This document shows, in pieces, positions 21,881-34,339 of a stretch of DNA of 64,000 bases; within the stretch, counting starts at the first letter, position 1; each line of letters starts with the position of its first letter. The stretch comes from Sordaria brevicollis (lineage: Eukaryota > Ascomycota > Sordariomycetes > Sordariales > Sordariaceae). The position numbers and the translations under genes were made by a program. The DNA is taken from NCBI GenBank assembly GCA_033439795.1, contig JAUTDP010000009.1, forward strand, positions 248,001-312,000, read 5' to 3'. The notes beneath the pieces are model-generated. The model made no database searches. It had not been told where the DNA came from and worked only from the letters and a program-made list of their open reading frames with translations.

Positions 21881-23934
21881 TGTGATTGTTGATTAAGTCG
21901 GGCTCGACGCGGGTTTCGACGGACGGGTCAACGGGGGAGGGTTTGTTGTCGAGGTCGGTGGTGGGGTTCCGGCGAACGGGAGGTAGCTATGGCGTCAGGT
22001 GCGAATGTGTTTCGGGGAATTGAGAGCTTTCGGCTTTCGATGATGCAGCAACAGCACAAGCTTTGAGAGTTTCCTGGTGCACGGACCCCTTGACGGCCTG
22101 GACGGGTGGGTTACGGGTTGTGGTATGATTTCGAGGTGCTAGAGAAAGAAGGCTTGGCGTGTCTTACGTAAGGAGCTGGTTGCCGAGCAAAGCTGGAACT
22201 GGTCTGGCAAGCTTAATCACTCGTCAATCTCAATGGAATTAAAGAAGGGTTAGGGTTGGACGTGTGTAGGACCGGCATCACAGCTGCACAGCTTGTTGCG
22301 AAAGCCGGAATGGCTGCGGTGCTGCCCCGGCGCCCGATCGGACGGAAACAGTGGGCCCGGCATCCCAGAACTTCAGGTCGGACTGAGTAGCTGAACCAGC
22401 CAGTTGAACCAAACAGCCAGCCGGCTGAGCTCCAGCTGTTTGCCCACGTGTGACGGAAATCCGGAGTACATGCTGCGTGCGTATGCAGCCACTTTGTTTG
22501 TGGTGATCCGAGTTTGAATTACCTGCATTCCGTACCTCCAAGTTTAGACATGTCCGTCGTCAGCTACACCCAACTTCTGACTAGAGGTAGTTAACACTCC
22601 AAACAAACAGAGGCTATCATGACTAAAGGAGCCCAGCTGAGGCATAAGAATCGAATTTTGAATATGCAGGCTGATAACGAGTGCTAGGCTGGCTCAGGGG
22701 CACACAGCTTGGCACCTTTTAAGGGGAGGGCATGGACCACCGTGTTGCTATGCAGCGATGGCACACGCAAGCCCTAGGCAAGACATCGGTCTCGCAGCAA
22801 CAGGAGCGGAAGAGCCAGGCACAAGAGTGCTTCAAGGCTTCAAGCAGTGGAAGAGGAAATGGCCGTGGAGTGGGGTTCACCGCGATCACTAACCCAAAGG
22901 GTACCTCGGGGATGCCTTCTTACCTGGGGCTGATGGGCAAAAAAGAAATGACGGCGCTGCATGGATGACACGGCCCATTTCAAATATCTCGAACAAAGTG
23001 GTGCAAAGGCCGGGCCTGAATTGGAAATGGACTGGGGGAACTCCAAGGTTCCATTGGAATCGCTTTCCGTTGTGTTGGAGCGAAAAAGGACACCCCAAAA
23101 AGGCCACCCAAAAAAGGGACGGGAACGCAGAGAGCGAGAGCGACAGGAACGAACGGGGCTCTCAATGCGAGCCTCTTGGCCAACCACTCCTTGCAAACCA
23201 ACTGCAACCCATTCCCGTTGCACAACTCTTTTCGACTTTTTGACTCGACCCGAGGCCAAAGGCAAACACCACTCTCTCTTCGCACTATTATGCAAAGGCT
23301 GAGATCTTTTGCTCAGCCGTCCACTCCTTAAACACAGCTGGAAGCCAACAAGAGTCGGATTACGGATCGATACACTCGTTATTTTCGCCCGTCCGATACA
23401 AGGGTTGATCTGACTTCGCCGCCCAGAACGACAACACTCCTTCAACCAAGCAACAACCCGACACACCACGCACCCACGCTGACATAGTTACTTCACCGCA
23501 AAACCGTTGTTGCGAATAAGCACTGCCAACTGCTACAAGCAAAACGGAAACCGACTTGATCCTTACACATCAGCAACCAGCCAACAAACCAACCCAACCT
23601 CGACATACGAGATACCTTAATCGTCCCCTACCGAAACCGTTGTATTGTGCCGCCATCCATCCCATTCGATCTGAGCGTCGTTGCGTCAATCACACCTCCT
23701 TCTGTCTGATCTCAATATCCACGACAACCCCGTGTAGCGCGCCCGGACTTCGAAACTCCCAAGCGAAGGTGCTTGCGTATACCTGACACTGTCGACCTTA
23801 CTGCGCCCCGGTTCATTGTCCGTCACAGTTTGTCGGATCCCGTCGTCGGGAAAACCATTCATCATCGTCCTCGACTTATAGCCATGTTATAGCCTCGGAT
23901 CGCGACACTGCCTACAATCACACACCAAGTACAT
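21881..23934. other. divergent upstream region of the mitochondrial protein gene and ERF2
   Basis: About 2 kb holding both promoters. The 600 bp before the ERF2 ATG are pyrimidine- and CA-rich, as in long fungal 5' leaders. The open frames over 22840-23469 have no recognisable domain. I see no RNA gene. Confidence 0.45.
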
Positions 23935-26082
23935 ATGCGATCGCCAATTGGAGGTGGGGAACCCCAAACCGATACGATGGCATCCGAAGAGCGACCCCCG
24001 AGGTCCGCCTCCCCGACACATGTCGACAGCACGTTCCCGTCATACCCTCCCCGAGCCGAGCTTACGGTTGCTGGGCCTCCCAGTGTAATATCTTCGCGAA
24101 TGACAGACATAGGCACAGAGGATGGCGCAGGATCAGATACCACAGCACGGGGAGGAGCCCCTGCGAGCGCCAATCCTAACAGGAGGAGCGGCTTCTATTC
24201 GGATACGCAGTCTCGTCCCGAGACTTCTGGGACGGGACTATCATCAAGAGGTCCTTGGGCGCAATCGGTACCTCTACGTCAACACTTGTCAGGGAAACGA
24301 GGAAGCATAGCCGGGAGCATCGGCAGTGCAGGCGGCCGTCCCATCAGCGCTGCGAGCAGGAGTCATGTACCGTCTCTAACGTCACATGCCTTCTTTCGCC
24401 CGATGAGCTCGCAGAAACTCCAGGCTCAAAGGGGCGCTGGGCGGCCACCGACGATGAACCGACCATACGTTATTACCGGTGAAGCAGGAGCGCGCAATAG
24501 TGTTATTTCAACTGGAAGCGGTCGCATAGGGGCACAGATTGCTGAGGACGCAGAACTGCGCATGCCTTCACGAGGGACCGAAATGACGGAGCAGGAAACC
24601 ATGGACCGCATGACAGCCAACACGAGTCCCACCAACGGATTTTTCCCTACCACGAGCGTGTCGGATAGCGTCCGGCCGTTGCAGCCGTTGCAAAGACCCG
24701 TCGATGCCCGGAACATTACTGTGGAAATGAACAAGGACTACAGAGAAGGAACCCCGACAACCCCACCGAGGTCGCCGACGAGGACGTCACGATCGTTCAG
24801 GTCCAGTTTCTTGATGCCGAGGATGAACGAGTCCGGGATAACGGGATCCAACAGAGAAATCGAAGGCGGGGAGAAGCTACAATCAGCTGCATCGTCTCCC
24901 AATATCCCGCCACAAAACTACGAAAGGCAGAGGGCCAGGCACAAGAGACGTGCAAAGAGGCAAAACCACCCGAGTCTTGGCCGAAACCACGAGTATTTCG
25001 AGGGGAACACCGTCTTCTGTGTTGGAGGCCGGTTTCAGAACACAAAACAACGCCCGATAAATATAGCTACCGGCTCACTCATTGTCCTTCCTTGCGTCCT
25101 CTTTTTCATCTTTTCGGCGCCCTGGATTTGGCACAACATTTCGCCCGCGATACCCATTACGTTTGCTTATCTTGCTTATATCTGCGTATCTTCGTTCGCT
25201 CATGCATCGGCAACGGATCCAGGGGTATGTTATGGCCGTTTGACCTTGTGAGTGAGCGTTATGCTAACATATCCAAAGATTTTACCGAGAAATCTTCACA
25301 AGTTTCCTCCTCCCGAGATGGACGACAGCCCGATGGGGCCTCCAACCACCGACTGGGTTCTGGTTCACTCTGCAGAAGCTTCCACAGCAGCCATGGAAGT
25401 CCCGATCAAATACTGCAAGACATGCCAGTTGTGGCGCCCCCCACGCGCTCACCATTGCCGCTTGTGCGACAACTGTGTTGAGACCCAAGATCATCACTGT
25501 GTATGGCTGAACAACTGCGTCGGCCGTCGCAACTACCGCTACTTTTTTACGTTTGTCAGTTCAGCAACCGTTCTTGCTCTGTATCTTATCGGTGCCTCCC
25601 TGGCGCAAATCCTGGTGTACAAAAACCGAAACGATATCAGCTTTGGCCGCGCAGTCAACCACTTCCGCGTACCATTTGCCATGGTATTTTATGGGTTCCT
25701 GGCATTCCTGTACCCAGCTGCGCTTACAGGATATCACATCTTTCTGATGGCCCGCGGCGAGACGACCCGCGAATACCTCAACTCTCACAAGTTTCCCAAG
25801 TCGGATCGATATCGCGCTTTTACTCAGGCCAACTGGTTCAAGAACTGGTTCGTCGTGCTCTGCCGGCCAAGGCCGCCAACTTACTACAAATTCAAAACCA
25901 AGTATGTTCAGGGTGACCAGCGACTCGGGGCGCATCGGCGTTGGCAACAACCGGTTGTTTCCGACTCGAAAGAGGGCATGGAGATGCAAAACGTCCCACC
26001 ACAGCTACCTCAGACGGGATTCGTGGGTCCTACGGCATTGCGAAACTCGAACAACGGATCTGCGCCGGAGGTTGGGGCATAA
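23935..26082 (+). CDS. ERF2: Erf2-type DHHC palmitoyltransferase
   Basis: Two exons, 23935-25224 and 25279-26082, joined over a 54-nt intron (GTATGT, branch gctaac, CCAAAG) to give 697 residues; a second ATG at 23977 is also possible. The first roughly 340 residues are Ser/Pro/Thr-rich and disordered. Two membrane segments follow (ATGSLIVLPCVLFFIFSAPW and an adjacent one), then ATDPGILPRNLH, a signature of the Erf2 group. The zinc-binding cysteine-rich domain (about 475-524) has KYCKTCxxWRPPRAHHCRLCDNC and the catalytic DHHC (501-504), then the NNCVGRRNYRYF continuation. Two more membrane segments and the TTxE motif (GETTRE) complete the family layout. Erf2 with Erf4 palmitoylates Ras at the ER in yeast. 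The long N-terminal tail is much larger than in yeast. Confidence 0.93.
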
Positions 26083-26759
26083 TATTAATGTAGTTTTTAT
26101 TTATTCCGTATCTCGCCCATTTTGTAGGCGTTTCTGTCTAACCCTCTATACGCATAGCACCACACCTTGCTAAATACCCGCTTTTACATATGCCACAGTT
26201 AGTACACATCAACGCATCTATCATTTTCTCATGTTTTATGTTGTCCCATCCACATTTTCTCCCTCTTATTTGTTCAAATACCTAACGGCATGGCGTTACG
26301 TTACGTTTTTCTCATTTCAACATGCGGCCGGTTGCATCGGTCGGTCCAAAGAAGAGCATCTTTTTTGTAATCAAAATGACTAGCGATCCATAAACTTGTA
26401 AACAAGAAAGAAGAGGGAAAAGAAGGAGAGCTAACGTCAGGATGAAGTAAGAGAATATCCATGGGGATAGCTGCGTGCCCTAGTGGCGCCCGTACCTCAA
26501 CGACACTTTCAAGCAACGAAGTTGGAACGGATAGGCCTCATTCATTGCTGTACGAGTGTGTTCTTTTTTGTTTATATATATATATACCCTGATGAGTGAG
26601 TAGCTTGTTCTCAAACTTCTTTTTTCTATGAACTTTAGAAGACTTCTGTAATACTACATATATCAAACTCATGTTGCCTCCGTCTAACTCTTAGTGATAT
26701 TCCGTCGCTTTCAAGTTTGTCCGACAACCACTGTGGAACGCCAGAAAACAATGGTGTGG

Positions 26760-26811
<52 letters not shown>

Positions 26812-27202
26812 TAAAAAAAAAAGAATAAAACTAGATACATATCACCTCTAAAGCAAATTCTTTCAAATCATGCTCATGAAAAATCCACAAACTTGCAAGA
26901 AGATATTACACTAACTCGTTGTCTAGAGGGTTCAACTAACATACATAAATGCAAGGGACCCACAATTCACAAAATAATTGCTTGAGAGCTTCACAGACGG
27001 GCACCATCAACCGTCATTAACATCAACCTCACCTTCACCAAAAGATAAAAGGTCAACCAAATCACTCAACTTTGGCCTTCCATTGAGCTACCAGATTACC
27101 TCTCTCAATCATCTGTAAACAACCTCCCATTCAAAGAAAACCAACTTTCAGCGCCACCCAGTAACCACTCGCGCAATTAAAACAAAAGGACAAAAAACAA
27201 CA
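26083..27202. other. intergenic with a long A tract
   Basis: Lies between ERF2 and TYW3, both on the plus strand. The first part should be the ERF2 3' region. The last 200 bp before the TYW3 ATG are A/C-rich, as in fungal leaders. Apart from the A tract listed separately and a TA run near 26573-26586, nothing is recognisable. Confidence 0.5.
26760..26801. repeat. 42-nt homopolymer A tract
   Basis: An uninterrupted run of 42 A, followed by agaagaaaaaataaaaaaaa. No target-site duplication or retrotransposon coding sequence is visible beside it. It may be slippage-expanded DNA or an old poly(A) insertion; homopolymer length in assemblies is also error-prone. Confidence 0.9.
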
Positions 27203-28441
27203 ATGCTCCCCCAACCAACCCCCTCCTTCCTCGCCCGCAAATCCAGAATCCTCTCCCAGCTCTCCGTCCCCGACGCCGAGTACACCGATGCCTCCCCCAA
27301 GGGCTCAGTCGACGTGGCCATCCGCGAGCTGATTGATGAGATTAACCATGGCTACCAAGGCTTGGTGACGACGAGCAGTTGCGCGGGGAGGGTTAGTGTT
27401 TATTTGGAGGGTGTGAAGAGGAAGTCCAAGTTGCCCGCAAAAATTGGTGTTGAGGCGGAGGTTGAGGAGGAAAAGGAGAAAGCGGAGGAGGAGGGACAGG
27501 AAGGGGGAGGGAGAGCCAGTTCCTCCGGTGGAAAAGGTGGAGGGGAGTGGTTGTTTGTTTCTCATGATCCGTTGGAGACGGTCGATTCGAGTACGGGGAA
27601 GGGGTATGATGGGAAGCATTGGATGGAGGTTTTTGGGTTGACCGGCACTGAGACTGGTTCCGTAGGAGAGAAGACCTCAAGTGAGGAAGAAGAGGAACAA
27701 CCAGAGCAGGAAAGGTTGATTCACTTCAAGTTTGAACCCATGGTACGTCTTTCCCCATTCTCTCCCCCAGATGGTATGTATGGCACAAACATTTTACTGA
27801 CGAAACCCACCCCAAAACAGATTCTTCACATCCTAACCACCTCCCCCTCCCACGCCCACCTGGCAATCCAATCCGGCATGACCTCTGGCTTCCGCGAGAC
27901 GGGCGCCGTCTCCATTTTACCTCGTTTACCTGCTCACTCCTCTTCCTCATCATCATCAACAACATCACAAGCGCCCTCAGCAGACACCAACACGCCAAAC
28001 CCCATAGTAGCCATCCGCTCCATGGGTCTCTCCTTCGAGTCCCTAATCGGCGTCCAGCGCGGTAGCCATCGCCAGTCCCTCGTAACTCCCGAATACTTGT
28101 CCTTGCTAGTCAAGATTGCCAACGAGAGGTTTGAGGAGAACAAGAAGCGGATAGCGAGGTTTAGGGAGGCGTTGAGGTTGGCCTTTGGTGCTGAAGGTTC
28201 TGGTGCTGCCACCGAGGAAAATAAGAAGGTAGGCGACTCGGGGGAGTGGGAGGATGCTGAGGCTAGGAAGCAGAGGAAGAGAGAGGAAGGACTGGCGAGG
28301 AGGGAGGAGGTGAGGAAGAGGAAAGAGGAGGAGAGGGAGAGGAAGAGGAGGGAGGCTGAGGAGGCTGAGAAGAAAAAGAAGGACGGGGAGGACAAGACAA
28401 CTTTGGCAGATGTGGTGTTACAGGTGCCTGATGTTTTGTAG
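27203..28441 (+). CDS. TYW3: tRNA wybutosine-synthesising protein 3 (Tyw3)
   Basis: Tyw3 is the SAM-dependent methyltransferase of the wybutosine pathway acting at G37 of tRNA-Phe. Exon 1 is 27203-27742 and exon 2 is 27821-28441, giving 386 residues. The intron (GTACGT to AAAACAG, 78 nt) is a multiple of three and has no stop, so retention would insert 26 residues. The joint reads FKFEPM-ILHILTTS, as in the family. Conserved features are LxTTSSCAGRVSVYLEG (about 53-69), WLFVSHDP, and SGMTSGFRETGAV. Two low-complexity acidic insertions (about 85-115 and 155-172) and a His/Ser stretch interrupt the fold. The C terminus (about 325-375) is a long Lys/Arg/Glu helix-like segment not needed in shorter homologues. 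Confidence 0.9.
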   Translation: MLPQPTPSFLARKSRILSQLSVPDAEYTDASPKGSVDVAIRELIDEINHGYQGLVTTSSCAGRVSVYLEGVKRKSKLPAKIGVEAEVEEEKEKAEEEGQEGGGRASSSGGKGGGEWLFVSHDPLETVDSSTGKGYDGKHWMEVFGLTGTETGSVGEKTSSEEEEEQPEQERLIHFKFEPMVRLSPFSPPDGMYGTNILLTKPTPKQILHILTTSPSHAHLAIQSGMTSGFRETGAVSILPRLPAHSSSSSSSTTSQAPSADTNTPNPIVAIRSMGLSFESLIGVQRGSHRQSLVTPEYLSLLVKIANERFEENKKRIARFREALRLAFGAEGSGAATEENKKVGDSGEWEDAEARKQRKREEGLARREEVRKRKEEERERKRREAEEAEKKKKDGEDKTTLADVVLQVPDVL

Positions 28442-29129
28442 AGATTCTCGGCGGGCCCAACTTGACGCAAATCACGTTCCAGTCAAAGAAGACCTCTATG
28501 TTATTCTCTCTGACCATGGACTGTCTTGAGGGGTGTGTACTACTGGTCTCTCTACGCCCTCATTCCCTTTCTCCGTCTTCCGGTACCCTGTTTGTCATGG
28601 CTGGAATAATTTGACTGCACGGAAAGCCTAGCCTTTATTTATACCATTGCTCCAAGCTCCAAGCCCTCAAGTTCTTGGATTCTATGCCCAATCTATGATA
28701 CACGCTCACATACCTACACAACACATTGACTGCGTTGGCAAAGTCAATTCGACCTGACCGACAACCTAACACCTTTTCGATTGTGACTCCAGACGCGGAA
28801 ACTCAACTAGCCAGCTTGTCCCCGTTGTCTTCATCTTGCTCAAACATGAGTCCTCCGAGAAGACCAAGTAACCGGCATCATTGCTCACCCCTCCATTCGT
28901 CCGCCCCCCACGCCAAATGCCATTCCTCAACGCTTACTCGAGCTTCATAGGCGAAGATCAGCATTGATAAGGGTTTCTTTGCTTCCCTAACACCCATTCC
29001 ATCATCAACATCCGTTCCAGGGTAGGGTTAGCCCATCCCGTACCGATATCCATACTAGCTTGTGTGTCCGCATGCCGGTTTGTCGTAGCATGGTGGCCAA
29101 AGCATCTCCTCCTATGAAGGAAGAGAAAC
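28442..29129. other. intergenic, convergent 3' ends of TYW3 and MIC19
   Basis: About 690 bp between two convergent genes, expected to hold both 3' untranslated regions. No coding region or RNA gene is recognisable. Confidence 0.5.
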
Positions 29130-30032
29130 TTAAGCAACAACCTTATCAACCCACCCCCTCTCCAGCCTGCGGACCTCCTCCTTGAAGGCCTCGACCTCCT
29201 TCCAGCAGTCCAGCGGCCGGCGGTCGTTCTCGCGCAGGCAGCGCACCACCTCGCTGCGCGCCGTCTCCATGCTCTCGGGCAGCTCGCGCACCTTGCGGCG
29301 CTCCTCCAGCTTGGCGCGCAGGGCCTCGACCTCCTTGTTGACCTTTTGTCTGCTGAGGGCGTTCTCGTCGTTTTGTTGTTGTTGTTGCTGCTGCTCGGAA
29401 TCGGATGAGCTGAGGGTTTCTTGGAGCTTGGCGGCTTCGGCGGCGCGGAGACGCTTCAGTTCTTCGGCGACGCGGGCTTGGACTTGGAGCTCGATGGTCT
29501 GTTGGCGGGAGATGTCGGTCTGTGTTTGTTTGGGGGCATTTCGTCAGTCGATAGGTCTTTACGACAATGCAACGGCCCGGTGATAGGCGTGGAAGGGTAT
29601 TATAGTCCAAGTTTTGTTTGCGAACGGAAGGGCAAGATTTATGAGGAGAGGATATAGTGTCGGCTTGGGAAAACAACGGGTTCGCATCCATCGTTGAATA
29701 GACAAAGACAGGCATGATAGCTCGCCAGCTAACCAGCCATGTAGGTATAGCAACACGACGACGACCGGGAATGGAGACGGAGACGGCATACCTCGGGGCT
29801 AGACTGCAACTGCTCGACGAGATCCTGCGACACACCAGCCGGGGCGGACCTGGTTTGATTGAAAATGAAACATTGTCAGCCTTCCAATTCCCATTGTACT
29901 TCCGAATTAATCTTGAAATCTGTTATGCTTCTCCTCCTCAACCCGTTCGATTCTCCAGAGACCAAGAGTGGTGACATACCCCTTCCACACATGCGGCGCC
30001 GCAGTAGAGGGCTTCGAGGCGCTGGAACCCAT
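29130..30032 (-). CDS. MIC19: MICOS subunit Mic19 (Aim13/CHCHD3 family)
   Basis: Three exons on the minus strand: 29980-30032, 29792-29849 and 29130-29519, giving 166 residues. Mic19 is a peripheral inner-membrane protein of the MICOS complex and links Mic60 to crista junctions. The start MGSSASK is a good N-myristoylation signal, as in animal MIC19. The segment SQDLVEQLQSSPETDISRQQTIELQVQARVAEELKRL is the family's N-terminal conserved region (DUF1690). A coiled coil with a short poly-Gln (QQQQQQQ) follows. The C-terminal half-CHCH domain has C-X10-C (CLRENDRRPLDC), the fungal Mic19 version, which can form a disulfide in the intermembrane space. Splice sites are consensus, and phases 2 and 0 fit. 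Confidence 0.9.
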
Positions 30033-30899
30033 TGTGAAATTTGTCGTAGAAAAGGTTGGGGTTGAAAGGATGGAAGAGAGTTGGTGGTAGGGTCGAAGAG
30101 GTGAGGTAGAGAAGTTCGAGACCGGGAGCTTCTAATCCGTCTACCCTGATGTCACCGGAGGAGGATTACTGGGTGGGTTTTGCGTTTTGTCTGGCTGCGC
30201 TGCGCTGCCGGCTCGGTCGTCGTCGCGATTTCCGGTTCGCAATCGGCGACTGCTCTTGTCCAGGTCCCGCTAGTAGCAAGCAGTGCGCTGAACTTGCTTG
30301 TGATTTGCTAACTTAACCCTGGAAGCGACTTATCCAATTGCCGTAGCTAACCCTAAGAAGCTCTGGGCTGAAAGGGAATTTCCGGGCGGGATGACGGAGT
30401 GCACTGTGTTGGAGAAAGTCTTGGCCTACTGTGCATAATTGAGGCTCGACGTTCACTTTGTCTACACCCGGGGTGAACATGGTCTTGTTTACCATCGCTC
30501 AACGGGAAGAAAGCATGTCTAGGAGTTAAATTCATGTACTTGAGCCATGAGAAAGGCCCCACCTAATGATGAAACTTCTACCTGCGTGAGTGTATTTTTT
30601 AAGCATTTAGCATCAACAGATAAAGCCATAACAAAAGCTAGACACTCTTTGCCGCTGAAGACATAAATTCCGCTCCAGCATCGTAAAGGTACCTGCTAGT
30701 TTAAAAAGATCCGAACCTTTCATATACCAACTCCCTTTTTGACAAGGTACGCCTTTATTCCTACCCAACCGCCAACCGGATGACGCCATACCTAGCCTAG
30801 ACATCGAGCCTATATATGTAGCAACTCCCCCCTATTTTGAATTCCGAACTCCATTCCTTCCAACTTTCCTTGATGGTTGTCAAGTATTTCTGATTGCCT
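30033..30899. other. intergenic between MIC19 and the Zn2Cys6 factor
   Basis: About 870 bp between the start of MIC19 and the 3' end of the transcription factor gene, both on the minus strand. It should contain the MIC19 promoter and the factor's 3' region. No further gene is recognisable. Confidence 0.5.
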
Positions 30900-33800
30900 C
30901 TAATACCCATACATGTTCGTTCCACCAACCCAGCTCTGCATAGCACCTGTCTGTCCCTGATCCGACATGTAGTAACCCAGTTCGTTCTCATACCCGTCGT
31001 TAACGCCCATAGTCCCGGGCTGCGGGTAGTATTGCTGCGGGGGTGCCTGAGGGTCATAGGGCACCTGCCCTTGAGCAGCAGTGGTTGTTGAAGGAACGCC
31101 ACCGGCTTGTTGGGTGTCAAACGCTTCGATGAGCAGACCTAGCCCGTCTGTCGACTGCCGTCCTGGCACACCAGTGACAACGGGTTGAGGTTGCTGGCCC
31201 TGTTGCGAGGGAGATGCCAATTCTTGCTGCTGGGGGGCAGTCGGGGTAGGAGTCTGTTCCTGAGGCTGTGACGAGGTAGGTACGCGCAGACTGGGGTCGA
31301 TGAACATCGCAGGTGTCGGGACGCTGGGTTGCGCCGGGCTGATGATCGCTTGTTCAGGGCTACCCTGAGGCACAGGCTCCTGTTTTTCGCTGAGAGCTTG
31401 CTGTACCTGCTGGGCTTGCTGCGCCTGCATCTGAGCAGTAAAGGCTGGATGTGGCTGCTGTGTCTGCTGTGCCTGTACTTGGGCCTGTTGAACTTGTTGT
31501 GCTTGCTGCGCTTGAGCCTGGGCCTGGGCCTGGGCCTGGGCGTGAGCTGCTTGTGCTTGGGCTTGAGCTTGAGCTTGAGCTTGAGCTTGAGCTTGAACCA
31601 GAGCCATATGTGCTTGAGCCTGGGCTTGCTGTTGCTGAATGGTGGGCATCTGAAGGACGTGAGGAATCTCGTCTCTCTGAGGGAAATGTTAATACCAGCT
31701 GGTAGTTTCCATAAAGAAAGACCGTTTTGGGGATGACGTTGACTTACGCTGTCCGCCATAGTACCCTCGTTACCAACCATCACACCGCTTTGAGCCGAGT
31801 AAAATCGATCCAGGTGCTCGAACCATCTAGTCGCCAATGGCCAAATGTTCCTACTCTCTGCCAAAATGCTGAGAATACGAGCTACCATCACAGGTCCTTC
31901 GCGAGTAATGGCTGGCTCAGGGCAGACTGATTTGGCTTCGGATTAGCTTACTGTCCCAAGAGGTCAAGTCAACAGGATAAATTACTTACGGTTGGGGTAC
32001 TTGCACAAGTAGCACGCGAGGAAGCCACAGGTGTAAACGCAGAACGCCTGAATTGGTTAGTGGAGAGTCACTATAGGTGAATCATATCAGTACTTACCGC
32101 CATCTGTGCCCCAGGACCTTCCTCGGGCGACCGCTCATTGTATTGAGTGTCAATTTGTTCATACAGATCCCGAACATTACTGAACAGCTGACGAGACATT
32201 TCGGTCCAGAAAGCTGTACGATCGGGTTGAGACTTATCGTCGGACAAGATACTATGACACACTGTTGTCAGCTCGAATGCATTAGCGCTTTGTCAGGACA
32301 ACTTACTCGGTCAAATATGCCTTCCTAAGGACAATATTGCACAGACGAGTGATCATCGTCACGCCGAGGTATGCCTGCAAAGAGATGTTAGCGCTGAGAA
32401 AGCACTCGTTATTTTCCCAATGGTTTCATCCTTGTGACTTACCAAGTCCTGGCCTTCCTGCTTGTATCCCTTGAGAAGGAAGCTGCTCCACCTATGGTCA
32501 CCTGGAAGACCTCTCTCCCACTCTGCAAGGCGGTTGACCATAATCGCATACTCGCTTTCTGGCTCCCATGGATCCGCAACCTTGTCATTGCTGAGCACCC
32601 GGCGTGAGATTGCTCCCCAAAAGTAATGGGCTTGGATGAGTGTTGCAAAAAGAGACCGACCCTCATCGGTGATAAGACTAGGGTTTTCGAGGGCCGGAGG
32701 AGTGTCCTGAAGTGCTGCTCTCGATTTGGGTATTTGTCCAGTGGCAAAGTTCTTCTCGTCGCAAGGCAGCAGTGCTGTAATATCGCTAGCTGATAGAGAC
32801 ACTGGGCACCGCGGGCCTGAATGAAGGTTGTCCTGGCTATGTAGCATCCACTGTCATCCAGTTAGTATTAGAATATTCCAGAGAAACATTGTACCTCCGT
32901 CCGATGTACTTGAAAAACTACTTACCAAGGTGCGGCGTGCAGATTCTGCCCTAATAATCAGCTCCTCCGAGGGGTTCTCGGGCAGCCTGTAGGTTTCCTC
33001 CCGGTGCAGGCCCATCAATGTGGCCATGCGCATAGCAATTGCCATGTTGATAGAGCTCTGCTGTTTCAGGCTACTGCCTTGTTGGGCAATACTCAACAGA
33101 TAGAAAGCTTGACATCTCTCTAGGTCGGGATCTCTGTACAGCTCGCGGCAAGCAACCTCGGAGCAGCGTTCCATGAAGACTTCAGCGGCCTTTACAGCAC
33201 CGCCAAAACGATCCACCAATGTTGGCGTCAACCGGGCCGAGATACTCAAGATGCTGAGCAGGAAAAACACGCTGACAGACCGGTGGTTCGTCCGTAGCCG
33301 TTCAGGGAAGTATTGCTTGTGGATGAAGCCCAGCTGGAAGTAGTGAGCCGTAAACTTGTGGACGGCTTCGAGAATCTCGGGCAGTGGTGGTAGAAGATCC
33401 CATTCATCGTAGCCCTTAATCAGCTTGGGCATTGCCGGCACTGGTGAGCGTACGGGGGCATCGAGGATTTCGCGCCGAACCTTGGCGGGGTCTCGCTTGG
33501 TTGATTTATCGGCTCGGACTCGAGGGTGCCGGTATTCGCGGTCTTGGTCAGGCTGGCCACGGACAGGGAATGTGCTGAGAAAAGGCTGGATGTTAGCAGC
33601 TGGAAAGTGTCGAGACAGTTTCTAAACCAAAACTGAATACTTCAATGGGAACTCTTACCAGTCGGCCGGACCAAGTCCAGCATCGCGGCAGGCCTGGCAC
33701 GGAGGTTGGGCCTTGTCGTGGAGACATTTGCTTCTCATACGGCGACATCTGCCAAAAGCTAAACGTCAGTCCTCCGCTTCCAATGGACTATTTGCGAGCT

Positions 33801-34339
33801 TGAGATGATAGAACGTCAAGTTCAACCATTACAGACCTTCGGCAAGCAATTGGAGCTCTCCGCTTGATGACGGGTGCTGGGAGGGCTAAGCCAGGAACTT
33901 GTCCAGGAGTTCCGACGGAAACTGGGCTGTTGACCTGGCTAGGAGATTGACCCGGAAGGGGAAATTGACCAGGAATCTGACCAGGGAGCTGGTGTCCATT
34001 GATCTGATTGACTTGGGTCTGCAATTGTTGCGGTGGTTGCGGCTGAGGATGAGGTTGAGGCTGCTGCTGTTGCTGCTGATGCTGCGGCTGTTGTTGTGGT
34101 TGAGGTTGAGGTTGAGGTTGAGGCTGAGGCGGTTGTTGCTGTTGATGTTGTTGACCATTATTGTTCGGAACAGGGCTTGACAGGTCAAGTTGCATCGGAT
34201 TCTGAGGAGAGTCGTGGTCCTGGGTCATCTCAACGTCCGGTTGCTCTTGTTGTGGTTGAGGCGACGCGGCCGGCATCGAAGCCATCGCCATGGGAGCTGG
34301 CGACGGCGATGGCTCTGCCTGCTTCATCTCCTGGTCCAT
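30900..34339 (-). CDS. Zn(II)2Cys6 transcription factor with Gln-rich ends
   Basis: Nine exons on the minus strand: 33837-34339, 33659-33748, 32926-33574, 32443-32850, 32307-32374, 32098-32251, 31990-32047, 31748-31926 and 30900-31676; all phases fit and give 961 residues. The binuclear zinc cluster spans residues 166-198 with spacing C-X2-C-X6-C-X8-C-X2-C-X9-C and is split by introns 1 and 2. It is preceded by about 160 residues dominated by Pro and Gln and followed by RGQPDQDREYRHPR. The fungal-specific middle homology region starts near residue 240 (YDEWDLLPPLPEI, HYFQLGFIHKQYFP). The C terminus (703-961) holds long Gln-Ala dipeptide runs and ends NMYGY. It is a DNA-binding regulator; targets are not evident from context. 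The ATG is the first in frame after upstream stops. Confidence 0.9.
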
